Assembly: GCF_003634615.1 (NCBI RefSeq)
Contig: NZ_RBKX01000001.1
Location: 1,302,001-1,366,000 of the forward strand
Origin: Flavobacterium sp. 102
Lineage (GTDB): Bacteria > Bacteroidota > Bacteroidia > Flavobacteriales > Flavobacteriaceae
Reading direction: 5' to 3'
DNA length: 64,000 nt
Below, piece after piece: positions 53,455 through 61,925 of the stretch. A model generated the notes under the pieces. It saw nothing but the letters and a program-made list of their open reading frames with translations, had not been told where the DNA came from and did not search any database. How positions within the stretch are numbered: the stretch's first letter is position 1; the number at the start of each line of letters is the position of its first letter. The translations under genes and the position numbers were made by a program.

Positions 53455-53460
53455 GATGAT

Positions 53461-54288
53461 ATGGAAACAAAAATCGCTATTCAAGGTATTAAAGGTTCTT
53501 TTCACCACCAAGTTGCTCAGTCGTTTTTTCAGCAAGAGTATGATTTAGACGAATGCATGTCATTTGATGATTTGGTTAAAAGTTTGGTCAATAACCAAGC
53601 GCACAAAGGCGTGATGGCGTTGGAAAATTCTATCGCTGGTTCGATTATTCCCAATTATGCTTTGATTGACCGAAACAATTTGCACATTATTGGCGAACAT
53701 TATCTCGACATTCACATGAATCTAATGGTTTTGAAAGGCCAAAAAATAGCAGACATTAAAGAAGTCCATTCGCACCCGATTGCGTTGTTGCAATGCGCTG
53801 TTTTTTTTAGCCAATATCCGCACATTAAATTGGTCGAAAGTGGCGATACTGCTGAAACCGCACGCAGAATTCAGGAGCAAAAACTCACCGGGATTGGCGC
53901 CGTTGCTGCTCCGATTGCGGCCCAATTATATGACTTGGAAATACTCGCCGCCGGAATTCATACGATTCAAAGCAACAAAACCCGCTTTGTGATTGTAAAA
54001 ACCACCAATAAAGAATGGCCAAAAGAACAGATTAACAAAGCGTCTGTCAAATTTGAACTCGATGATACCGCCGGGAGTTTGGCGACAGTATTAAATGTAA
54101 TGAACAACTGTAAACTCAATCTGACCAAAATCCAATCGATGCCGATTATCGAAACACCTTTTCAATATTCTTTTTTTGTCGACGTCATTTTTGAGAAGTA
54201 CAAACATTACGAAAAAGCCAAAAATATTTTAGCCCTAATGACCACGCATTTCAAAGTGTTGGGTGAATACAAAAACGGAAGATTATGA
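53461..54288 (+). CDS. pheA: Prephenate dehydratase
   Basis: Converts prephenate to phenylpyruvate. It is 275 aa from ATG 53461; the in-frame TTG upstream lies in the terminator. The PDT domain (about 1-185) has KIAIQGIKGSFHHQVAQ, MALENSIAGSI and the catalytic TRF motif in SNKTRFVIVK. The C-terminal ACT domain (about 195-275: VKFELDDTAGSLATVLNVMNNCKLNLTKIQSMPI) allows feedback by Phe. No chorismate mutase is fused; that domain is on the DAHP synthase two genes downstream. It overlaps the next gene by 4 bases. Confidence 0.94.
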   Translation: METKIAIQGIKGSFHHQVAQSFFQQEYDLDECMSFDDLVKSLVNNQAHKGVMALENSIAGSIIPNYALIDRNNLHIIGEHYLDIHMNLMVLKGQKIADIKEVHSHPIALLQCAVFFSQYPHIKLVESGDTAETARRIQEQKLTGIGAVAAPIAAQLYDLEILAAGIHTIQSNKTRFVIVKTTNKEWPKEQINKASVKFELDDTAGSLATVLNVMNNCKLNLTKIQSMPIIETPFQYSFFVDVIFEKYKHYEKAKNILALMTTHFKVLGEYKNGRL

Positions 54289-55427
54289 TCACAACAGCTA
54301 ACAGACTAAACAGCGTTCAAGAATATTATTTCTCCAGAAAATTGCGTGAAGTTCGTCAACTCATGGCCGAAGGAAAACCGGTCATCAATATGGGCATCGG
54401 TAGTCCTGATTTGGCGCCTGATATAACCGTAATTGACGCCATGAGTCAAGCCATGTTTGACGACAAAGCCCATGAATACCAAAGCTATCAAGGTTTGCCC
54501 GAATTGCGACAAGGCATGGCTGATTTTTACGCGAATCAGTTTGGCGTTGCGTTAAATTTCAATACTGAGATTCTCCCGCTAATGGGTTCCAAAGAAGGGA
54601 TTATGCATATTTCCTTGGCTTTTTTAAATGAAGGCGACGAAGTGCTGATTCCGAATCCGGGTTATCCGACCTATGCTTCGGTAGCCGAATTGGTGCAGGC
54701 GAAAGCCATCTGTTATGACTTGAAGGAAGAGAATGATTGGCAACCCGATTTTGAACAATTAGAAAAGCAAGATTTGTCGAAAGTCAAGCTGATGTGGGTT
54801 TCTTATCCGCACATGCCCACCGGAGCGAACGGAACAGTGGAATTGTTTGAAAAACTGATTGCTTTTGGCAAAAAGCACCACATTTTAATAGTCAATGACA
54901 ATCCGTATAGCTTTGTTTTAAACGAAAATCCATTCTCCATTTTACAAGTTGATGGCGCAAAAGAAGTGGCTTTAGAATTGAATTCCTTATCTAAAACCTA
55001 CAATATGGCCGGTTGGCGTGTCGGAATGGTTTTAGGGAATGCTACATTAATTGATGCGGTTTTGAAAGTCAAAAGCAATATGGACAGCGGGATGTTTTAC
55101 GGGATTCAAAAAGGCGCGATTGAAGCATTGAAACTCGGGAAAGATTGGTTCGAGAAGCAAAACGAAATTTACACCAAACGTAGAAATCTAATTTTCCAAT
55201 TGGCGGAAAAACTGCATTGTACTTTCGATAAAAACAGTGTTGGCTTATTCGTTTGGGCCAAATTACCTCACGGAATTTCAGCAGAAGATTTCATTGATCA
55301 AGTTTTAATCGAAAAGCACATTTTCATCACGCCTGGAATTATTTTTGGCAGCAATGGAGAAGGTTATATCCGATTTTCACTTTGTGTTACCGAAGAAAAA
55401 ATACAAGAGACAATTGCAAGATTTTAA
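54285..55427 (+). CDS. PLP-dependent class I/II aminotransferase (aromatic type)
   Basis: A 380 aa cytosolic transaminase. It has INMGIGSPDLAPD, YQSYQGLPELRQGMADFY, NPGYPTYASVAELV and the PLP Lys in ELNSLSKTYNMAGWRVGMVLGN. Its place between pheA and DAHP synthase points to phenylpyruvate (and possibly 4-hydroxyphenylpyruvate) as acceptor. The substrate cannot be fixed from sequence. It is coupled to pheA through ATGA. Confidence 0.9.
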   Translation: MITTANRLNSVQEYYFSRKLREVRQLMAEGKPVINMGIGSPDLAPDITVIDAMSQAMFDDKAHEYQSYQGLPELRQGMADFYANQFGVALNFNTEILPLMGSKEGIMHISLAFLNEGDEVLIPNPGYPTYASVAELVQAKAICYDLKEENDWQPDFEQLEKQDLSKVKLMWVSYPHMPTGANGTVELFEKLIAFGKKHHILIVNDNPYSFVLNENPFSILQVDGAKEVALELNSLSKTYNMAGWRVGMVLGNATLIDAVLKVKSNMDSGMFYGIQKGAIEALKLGKDWFEKQNEIYTKRRNLIFQLAEKLHCTFDKNSVGLFVWAKLPHGISAEDFIDQVLIEKHIFITPGIIFGSNGEGYIRFSLCVTEEKIQETIARF

Positions 55428-55440
55428 AAGAAAAGAATTA

Positions 55441-55530
55441 ATTTTAGGCAAAAGGCAATAGCCATGAGCCAATAGAAATAAAAATAAATAAAATAAACTA
55501 TTGCCTAATGCCTAATGGCTTTTGGCTCTA
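55441..55530. repeat. Inverted word repeat in the pheA operon
   Basis: GGCAAAAGGCAATAGCCATG / GAGCCAATAG on the left and CTATTGCCTAATGCC / TAATGGCTTTTGGCT on the right are inverted counterparts around an A-rich centre (AAATAAAAATAAATAAAA). It occupies the position where related operons are expected to carry tyrA. Confidence 0.6.
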
Positions 55531-55541
55531 AACAAAAAGCT

Positions 55542-56624
55542 ATGAATATAACAACAGAAAATAGAAAATGGTTGGATGATTTTAAATTAAGTCACCCGTT
55601 GGTAATTGCCGGACCATGTAGTGCCGAAACCGAAGAACAAGTCTTGAAAATCGCTCACGAATTGAAAAACTCAGACGTTTCAATTTATCGCGCCGGAATT
55701 TGGAAACCACGAACACGTCCGGGCGGATTTGAAGGCGTTGGTGCCATTGGTTTGAAATGGTTGCAAAAAGCCAAAGCCGAAACAGGATTGTTAATGGCCA
55801 CTGAAGTCGCTAATGCTGCGCATGTGAAATTGGCTTTAGAACATGATATCGATGTGCTGTGGATTGGTGCCAGAACTACTGTAAACCCATTTGCGGTTCA
55901 GGAAATTGCCGATGCGTTGGAAGGAACGGATAAAATCGTTTTGGTTAAAAATCCGGTGAATCCCGATTTGGCTTTGTGGATTGGCGGTGTGGAACGTTTG
56001 TACAATGCCGGAATCAAAAAGTTAGGCGTAATACACAGAGGCTTTTCGACTTACGAAAAAACAAAATACAGAAACATTCCGGAATGGCAATTGGCGATTG
56101 AATTGCAAAATCGTTTTCCTGATTTACCCTTAATTTGTGATCCTTCACACATTACCGGAAGACGCGATATGATTCAGGAAGTCTCGCAACAAGCATTGGA
56201 TTTGAATTATGACGGATTGATTATTGAAACCCATATCGATCCAGACAACGCTTGGAGTGATGCGGCACAACAAGTTACGCCAACCGTTTTAAAACAAATT
56301 TTTGAGGATTTGAGGATTCGTAAAGAAACCGATGATGCTGATGAATACAACAGTCGTTTGGCAAGGTTTCGTGTGGATATTGATGAATATGATGGAAAAT
56401 TATTAGAGATTTTAGGCAAAAGAATGAAAGTTGCCGATAAAATCGGAGCCTTGAAAAAAGAGAAAAATGTAGCGGTTTTGCAGAACAAACGTTGGAATGA
56501 AATTCTGGGGAAAATGATTCTAGACGGAGAAGAAAAAGGCCTGAGCGAAGAGTTTATCTTGAAGATTTTCAAAGCCATTCACCAAGAAAGTATTACACAC
56601 CAAGAAAAAGTGATTAATAGCTAA
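55542..56624 (+). CDS. Bifunctional DAHP synthase / chorismate mutase type II
   Basis: A 360 aa fusion. The N-terminal KDO8P/DAHP synthase barrel (about 10-260) has LVIAGPCSAETEEQ, WKPRTRPGGFEGVG and ICDPSHITGRRD. The C-terminal AroQ chorismate mutase (about 265-355) has NSRLARFRVDIDEYDGKLLEILGKRMKVADKIG. It supplies both entry to the shikimate route and the prephenate used by PheA. The start ATG 55542 is chosen because an earlier in-frame ATG (55515) is inside the word repeat. Confidence 0.93.
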   Translation: MNITTENRKWLDDFKLSHPLVIAGPCSAETEEQVLKIAHELKNSDVSIYRAGIWKPRTRPGGFEGVGAIGLKWLQKAKAETGLLMATEVANAAHVKLALEHDIDVLWIGARTTVNPFAVQEIADALEGTDKIVLVKNPVNPDLALWIGGVERLYNAGIKKLGVIHRGFSTYEKTKYRNIPEWQLAIELQNRFPDLPLICDPSHITGRRDMIQEVSQQALDLNYDGLIIETHIDPDNAWSDAAQQVTPTVLKQIFEDLRIRKETDDADEYNSRLARFRVDIDEYDGKLLEILGKRMKVADKIGALKKEKNVAVLQNKRWNEILGKMILDGEEKGLSEEFILKIFKAIHQESITHQEKVINS

Positions 56625-56646
56625 TGTCTATTTAAGTTAAAAAATG

Positions 56647-56678
56647 AAACCTACTGATTTATTGGTAGGTTTTTTTTG
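56647..56678 (+). terminator. Terminator of the pheA operon
   Basis: AAACCTAC / GTAGGTTT with a 10-base loop and T8. Confidence 0.88.
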
Positions 56679-56727
56679 TATCATTGCGCAACAATAAAAA
56701 CAATCTCTAATTTTTAAACCAACCAAA

Positions 56728-58383
56728 ATGAAACAAACCTTTTTAGGTTTTATCTTTTTTGTTTGCAGTTGCATAAGCTTGAATGCACAAAACAAAATTG
56801 ATAAAATCAACATGACTTATGGTGAAGAATTGCCGGAAGACAAACAAAAAATCGTAAAAATTATCGGTGAAACTGACACCAAAATTTACGCCCTTGGATT
56901 CAAAGAAAAGGAAGATTATTTCTTGAAAATATTTGAATCTAAAACGATGAAATTAATTTCGTCGAACCCAATCGTTATCCCTCAAATCAGCGATAAAGAA
57001 GTCGATTTTGAAGATATCTTTTTATTAAACGGAAAACTTTATGCGATTGGAAGTGTTTTCAATAAAAAAGAAAAAATATTCAACTTAATTGGTGCCGAGA
57101 TTTCTGAAAAAGGCATCATTAGCAAATCAACCGTTACCTTATTCAATTCTGAAGTAGCCAAAAAATCAGAGCGTGGCGGGTTTTATTTCAAACAATCTCC
57201 GGATGAAGGCGCATTGTTAATCATGCATACTTCACGGTTTCCTAAAGAAGATGCGATTAAATATGAAGTTAAATTGTTCGACGACAAATTGGCAACCCTT
57301 TTCACCAGTGAAGAAAAAGTGAAATTTGACGACAGCAAAAAAGATTATGAGTTTACCATTTCTGATTTTGAATTGAATTTTCAAGATGATGTCTTTTTGG
57401 TAATCAACGAAAGTTACAGAGATTCAAAAAAGAAAGAGCAAATTGAGAAATTCCAAATTCATGCGTTCAAAAGAGCCAATAACTACACTAAAGAAGTTAT
57501 AGACATCAACATCAAAGGGAAAGAAATCATCAACTGTAAGATGTTGTCAACCAACAAAAACACATTACAATTGGTTGGTTTTTACTCAAGCGTTCGCGAT
57601 AATGGTAAAGCCAATAAAGAATTAAAAGGAGTTTATAACGCGACTATTAATTTGGCTACCAATGCAAATGACAACTTAAAATTCAACGAGTTTGATTATG
57701 CCACCAAAGTTAAATTATTAGGTGAAAGAAAAGCCAAAAAAGGAAGAGATGTAAAACCATTATATAACATCACAACGCTTATTGAGAAAAACGATGGTGG
57801 AATCATCGTATTGTCTGAATTGCAGTTTGTTTACGTTGGGCAAAGTTCAGGAATCGGACCATTAGCCTTCACTCCGGTAACTTATACCAAAAATGAAATC
57901 ATCATTACATGTTTAAAACCGGATGGTTCGTTAGATTGGAGTAATGTGTTACCAAAAGAACAATCAGCTTCTGTGACCACTATGTCATTCGCATTTGGTT
58001 TCGGTGGTGGAAACGGAAATTTTGCGGTTGGTGGTGCAATTGCCATTCCATTAGCGCAAATGGGTAAAGGACCAGAATATTTGGGTGCTATTCCGATTTA
58101 CAAAAATGGTGTTTTAAACATCCTGTTCAATGATAATGTGAAGAACAAAGGCGTTACCGATATTGAAGAGATTAAATCATTAGGCAATTATAACAACGCA
58201 GTTCCGGCGCTTTTCATTTTTGACGATAAAGGTCAAATTACCAGAAAGGATCCTGAAGAAGTGGTAAAAGCCGAGTTAGTTATCCGTCCGGGAGTTTACT
58301 ACAGAAAGAATCAGAAAGAGTTTATTATATATTCTTCCAGAAGGAAACAAGATAAACTAGGACGCATGATTCTAGAAGATTAA
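56728..58383 (+). CDS. Secreted protein of unknown function (551 aa)
   Basis: It has a signal peptide (1-20, ending LNAQ). The mature protein is Lys-rich with repeated short beta-strand pairs (KIYALGFKEKEDYFLKIFESK, GKLYAIGSVFNKKEKIFNLIGAEI, NTLQLVGFYSSVRDNGKANKE), suggesting a propeller-like fold. A Gly-rich segment (AFGFGGGNGNFAVGGAIAIP) occurs near residue 430. No family is recognised. It is monocistronic with its own terminator. Confidence 0.72.
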   Translation: MKQTFLGFIFFVCSCISLNAQNKIDKINMTYGEELPEDKQKIVKIIGETDTKIYALGFKEKEDYFLKIFESKTMKLISSNPIVIPQISDKEVDFEDIFLLNGKLYAIGSVFNKKEKIFNLIGAEISEKGIISKSTVTLFNSEVAKKSERGGFYFKQSPDEGALLIMHTSRFPKEDAIKYEVKLFDDKLATLFTSEEKVKFDDSKKDYEFTISDFELNFQDDVFLVINESYRDSKKKEQIEKFQIHAFKRANNYTKEVIDINIKGKEIINCKMLSTNKNTLQLVGFYSSVRDNGKANKELKGVYNATINLATNANDNLKFNEFDYATKVKLLGERKAKKGRDVKPLYNITTLIEKNDGGIIVLSELQFVYVGQSSGIGPLAFTPVTYTKNEIIITCLKPDGSLDWSNVLPKEQSASVTTMSFAFGFGGGNGNFAVGGAIAIPLAQMGKGPEYLGAIPIYKNGVLNILFNDNVKNKGVTDIEEIKSLGNYNNAVPALFIFDDKGQITRKDPEEVVKAELVIRPGVYYRKNQKEFIIYSSRRKQDKLGRMILED

Positions 58384-58389
58384 AAATGT

Positions 58390-58420
58390 AAAGGCTGTGA
58401 AATTATCGCAGCCTTTTTTT
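58390..58420 (+). terminator. Terminator of the 551 aa secreted-protein gene
   Basis: AAAGGCTG / CAGCCTTT extended by TG/CG and followed by T7. Confidence 0.88.
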
Positions 58421-58460
58421 ATTTGATTTTTTTTGAATACAATAACGGTTTCCTTTTTTT

Positions 58461-58468
58461 ACCTTTGC
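58461..58468 (+). promoter_or_regulatory. rsgA -7 promoter box
   Basis: TACCTTTG matches TAnnTTTG 20 bases before the ATG. The nearest TTG lies about 25 bases upstream. Confidence 0.45.
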
Positions 58469-58487
58469 TGAATCCTAAATTCAAAAA

Positions 58488-59465
58488 ATGACCGGACTCG
58501 TATATAAATCTACCGGAAGTTGGTACACTGTCAAAGCCGAAGATGCTACGTTCTATGAATGTCGAATCAAAGGAAAGTTTCGCATGAAAGGCATCAAAAG
58601 TACCAATCCGATTGCGGTTGGCGACATCGTCGATTTTGAGTTAGATGATACGTCAGATGACATTACGGGAACCATTCACAACATTCACGAGCGAAAGAAT
58701 TATATCGTCCGAAAATCGGTGAATTTGTCGAAGCAAACGCATATTATCGCTTCCAATATTGATATTGTTTTTTTGCTGATTACCATTAATAATCCACCAA
58801 CAACGACTAGTTTTATAGATAGATTTTTGGTTACGGCCGAAGCTTATGGCATTGAAGCGGTTTTAGTCTTTAATAAGATTGATACCTATGATGAAGCTAT
58901 GCGTGATGAGCAATTGTATTTGCAATACATCTATTCTGAAATTGGATACAAGTGTTTGCGTGCTTCTGCTATTGAGAAAAAAGGAATCGACGAATTGAAA
59001 TCGATGATGACCGGAAAAGTCAGTATGTTCTCGGGACATTCGGGTGTTGGGAAATCAACTTTGGTCAATGCTTTGGAACCCAATTTGAATTTGAAAACCA
59101 AACACATTTCCGAACAAAGCAAACAAGGGCAACACACCACCACTTTTGCCGAAATGTATGATCTGTCTTTTGATGCCAAAATCATAGATACGCCCGGAAT
59201 TAAAGGTTTCGGAATCGTTGATATGGAACCATCAGAAATTAGTGATTATTTTCCGGAGTTTTTTAAGCTAAAAGAACAGTGTAAATTCAACAATTGTTTG
59301 CACAAAGAAGAACCGCATTGCGCTGTGAAACAAGCTTTAGAAGACAATAAAATTGCCTGGTCACGCTACAATAGTTATCTCAAAATACTCGAAGGTGATG
59401 ATGAACATTATCGTTCTGATATTTACAATGATGACCGAATTGCCAGTGATGAAACCCGGAAGTAA
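58488..59465 (+). CDS. rsgA: Ribosome small-subunit-dependent GTPase A
   Basis: A circularly permuted GTPase that assists 30S maturation. It is 325 aa: OB domain (about 1-70), then G4 LVFNKID before G1 GHSGVGKSTLVNAL (about 183-196) and G3 DTPGIKGFG, with the C-terminal zinc-finger residues CKFNNCLHKEEPHC. The G4-before-G1 order confirms the permutation. It is followed by dtd and probably co-transcribed with it. Confidence 0.96.
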   Translation: MTGLVYKSTGSWYTVKAEDATFYECRIKGKFRMKGIKSTNPIAVGDIVDFELDDTSDDITGTIHNIHERKNYIVRKSVNLSKQTHIIASNIDIVFLLITINNPPTTTSFIDRFLVTAEAYGIEAVLVFNKIDTYDEAMRDEQLYLQYIYSEIGYKCLRASAIEKKGIDELKSMMTGKVSMFSGHSGVGKSTLVNALEPNLNLKTKHISEQSKQGQHTTTFAEMYDLSFDAKIIDTPGIKGFGIVDMEPSEISDYFPEFFKLKEQCKFNNCLHKEEPHCAVKQALEDNKIAWSRYNSYLKILEGDDEHYRSDIYNDDRIASDETRK

Positions 59466-59507
59466 TATTCAGTTTACAGTCGCAGTATTTAGTAAATTTT
59501 TATTTAG

Positions 59508-59960
59508 ATGAAAGCCGTAATTCAACGAGTTTCCCAAGCTTCCGTATCCATAGAAGGTCAAATTGTAGCCGACATCCAACAAGGATTGTTAGTGTTGGTT
59601 GGTTTTGAAGACGAAGACAATTTCGAAGATATTAATTGGCTGACCGCGAAAATTGCCAATCTCAGAATATTTGGAGATGAAAACCACGTCATGAACCTAT
59701 CTTTAAAAGACATCAATGGCGAAATGATTATTGTGAGCCAATTTACATTACATGCCTTGACCAAAAAAGGCAATCGGCCGTCTTACATTAAGGCTTCTAA
59801 ACCTGATGTTGCTATTCCGTTATACGAAAGTTTTATTGTTCAAATGGAAGCCGAGTTGGATAAGAAAGTCCAAACCGGACAATTTGGCGCCGACATGAAA
59901 GTTTTACTTTTAAATGACGGACCGGTTACTTTAATTATCGACACAAAAAATAAGGAATAA
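59508..59960 (+). CDS. dtd: D-aminoacyl-tRNA deacylase
   Basis: A 150 aa proofreading enzyme removing D-amino acids (and Gly) from tRNA. It has MKAVIQRVSQASVSIEGQ, the SQFTL motif in IVSQFTLHAL and the C-terminal DGPVTLIIDT (usual NGPVT, here with Asp for Asn). The Asn-to-Asp change lies in the cross-subunit motif and is worth noting, but the protein is otherwise intact. Confidence 0.94.
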   Translation: MKAVIQRVSQASVSIEGQIVADIQQGLLVLVGFEDEDNFEDINWLTAKIANLRIFGDENHVMNLSLKDINGEMIIVSQFTLHALTKKGNRPSYIKASKPDVAIPLYESFIVQMEAELDKKVQTGQFGADMKVLLLNDGPVTLIIDTKNKE

Positions 59961-59986
59961 GATTATAAATAAAAACATAATTTTTC

Positions 59987-59994
59987 TATATTTG
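59987..59994 (+). promoter_or_regulatory. -7 box for the DUF3857 gene cluster
   Basis: TATATTTG, a perfect -7 box 17 bases before ATG 60011. It supports that start over the GTG at 60005. Confidence 0.5.
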
Positions 59995-60010
59995 ACCAAA
60001 TTCTGTGTCG

Positions 60011-61921
60011 ATGAAATTCAAAATCTTCCCCTATTTTTTCCTGTTTTTTTCCTTTTTTGTTTCCGCACAAAAATTAGAATATTCAATCCTTACCATTCCC
60101 GATAGTTTGAAGCAAAATGCGAATGCTGTTGTGCGTTCAAATCAGTTGAATATTAATATTGCGTCTCAAAAATCAATGACTTTTAAATCAATCAAGATAA
60201 TTACGGTTTTAAACGAATTAGGGTTGAATAGTCTTGATTTGATGGAGTATTATGACAAAAATAGCCGAATAACCAAAATCGAAGCCACAGCTTATGATCA
60301 GTTTGGAAAAGAATTGAAATCTTACAAAAGAAAAGATTTTAAGGATACCAGTGTGGCAGATGGCGTTTCAATTTTTAACGATAACCGAGCTTTATATCTT
60401 GATTATACTCCAATTACTTATCCGTTTACTATGGTTTTTGAATCAGAGATTGAGACGGCAAACACAGCTTTTATTCCTTCATGGACGCCACTGGATGGTT
60501 ATTTGATAAGTACACAAAATACTTCCTTAGTAATTACTTTCAAACCCGAATTGCACCTTAAAACGAAAGAGGTTAATTTCACTAATCAATATCCCATTGA
60601 GAAAAGTGAAACACCAACATCTGTCAGTTATTCTGCCAAAAATTTGGTGGCCAAAAAAAGAGAAGAGCTAAGTCCGAGTTATAATGAAGTATTTCCTGTA
60701 GTTTATTTTGCCTTGGAAAAGTTTGCCTTGGAAAATGTTGAAGGAATTGCTGTTAATTGGGGCGAATTTGGAAAATGGTATTATAATTCACTATTGGCCG
60801 ATACTGAGGAGATTCCGGAAGCCACTCAATTAAAGATAAAGGAACTTATTGGGAACGAAAAAAATCCGGTCGAAATCGCAAAACTCATCTATAAATTCGT
60901 TCAGGAAAAAACTAGGTATGTGAGTGTGCAAGTTGGGATTGGCGGATGGAAGCCAATGTTAGCTAAAGATGTTGACAAACTGGGTTATGGCGATTGTAAA
61001 GCGTTGACGAATTATACACGTTCCTTACTCAAATCGGTCGGAGTTCCGTCTTATTATACGGTGGTTTATGCCGGAAGTGATCAGACTCGAGATTTACAAG
61101 AGGATTTTGCCTCCATACAAGGAAATCACGTGATTTTGACCTTACCAACTGACAAAGGATTGCTTTGGTTGGAATGCACAAGCCAAATTCTTCCATTTGG
61201 CTTTCAAGGTGATTTTACCGATGATAGAAATGTATTGCTTATCAAACCTGAAGGTGGAGAAATTGTTAAAACCAAGACTTTCAACGAAGCCGATAATTTG
61301 CAAATTACAAAAGGTTCTTATCAAATCAGTGCCGAAGGAAATCTTTCAGGTAAAGTAAAAATCATTTCTAAGGCATTGCGTTATGACAGTTCGTACAGTA
61401 AAGAGCGCATGAGTAAAGAAGACCAAATCAAAAATTACAAGGAAGAATTTAGTAATATTAATAACTTGACAGTTAAGAAAATCAGTTTTAGTAACAATCC
61501 TGAGACTATTGAATTTATTGAAGATTTAGAGTTGGTAGCAGAAGGTTATGCCCAAAACTCAGGTGGGAAATTATTGTTTGCTTTGAATGCTTTTGACCAA
61601 AATTCGTATGTGCCCAAAAGATACCGAACAAGAGAGTTTCCGTTTCAAGTGGATAGAGGTTACACCAATGAGGCCGAAATTGAAATCACTATTCCTGACG
61701 GATTTGTAATTGAAGCCAAACCGGATGGAATTACACTTGATACCGAATTTGGGTATTATAAAATTGAGTTCATAGCCGAAACCGCTAACAAAATTATATG
61801 CAAAAGAAAAATGGTTCTCAAAAAGGGCTTTTATGACAAATCAAAATATGAAAGTTATAGAAAATTCAGAGAAACCTTAGCCAAAAACGATAATTCAAAA
61901 ATTGTCATCACCAAAGCTTAA
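60011..61921 (+). CDS. DUF3857 / transglutaminase-like protein 1
   Basis: A 636 aa exported protein (signal peptide 1-20, ending VSAQ). The N-terminal DUF3857 domain (about 25-240) is followed by a transglutaminase-like domain with its Cys in LGYGDCKALTNYTRSLLKSVG and a His in GNHVILTL, then a C-terminal DUF3858-like beta domain. A Cys-His pair is present, so it may be an active protease or transglutaminase-fold enzyme. The role is unknown. It is first in a series of at least two more similar exported proteins. Confidence 0.88.
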   Translation: MKFKIFPYFFLFFSFFVSAQKLEYSILTIPDSLKQNANAVVRSNQLNINIASQKSMTFKSIKIITVLNELGLNSLDLMEYYDKNSRITKIEATAYDQFGKELKSYKRKDFKDTSVADGVSIFNDNRALYLDYTPITYPFTMVFESEIETANTAFIPSWTPLDGYLISTQNTSLVITFKPELHLKTKEVNFTNQYPIEKSETPTSVSYSAKNLVAKKREELSPSYNEVFPVVYFALEKFALENVEGIAVNWGEFGKWYYNSLLADTEEIPEATQLKIKELIGNEKNPVEIAKLIYKFVQEKTRYVSVQVGIGGWKPMLAKDVDKLGYGDCKALTNYTRSLLKSVGVPSYYTVVYAGSDQTRDLQEDFASIQGNHVILTLPTDKGLLWLECTSQILPFGFQGDFTDDRNVLLIKPEGGEIVKTKTFNEADNLQITKGSYQISAEGNLSGKVKIISKALRYDSSYSKERMSKEDQIKNYKEEFSNINNLTVKKISFSNNPETIEFIEDLELVAEGYAQNSGGKLLFALNAFDQNSYVPKRYRTREFPFQVDRGYTNEAEIEITIPDGFVIEAKPDGITLDTEFGYYKIEFIAETANKIICKRKMVLKKGFYDKSKYESYRKFRETLAKNDNSKIVITKA

Positions 61922-61925
61922 CACC

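Noticed and set aside
55428..55541. A decayed tyrA fragment
   Set aside because: I translated the gap mentally in all frames and see only repeat words, with no GxGxxG or other TyrA-like motif.
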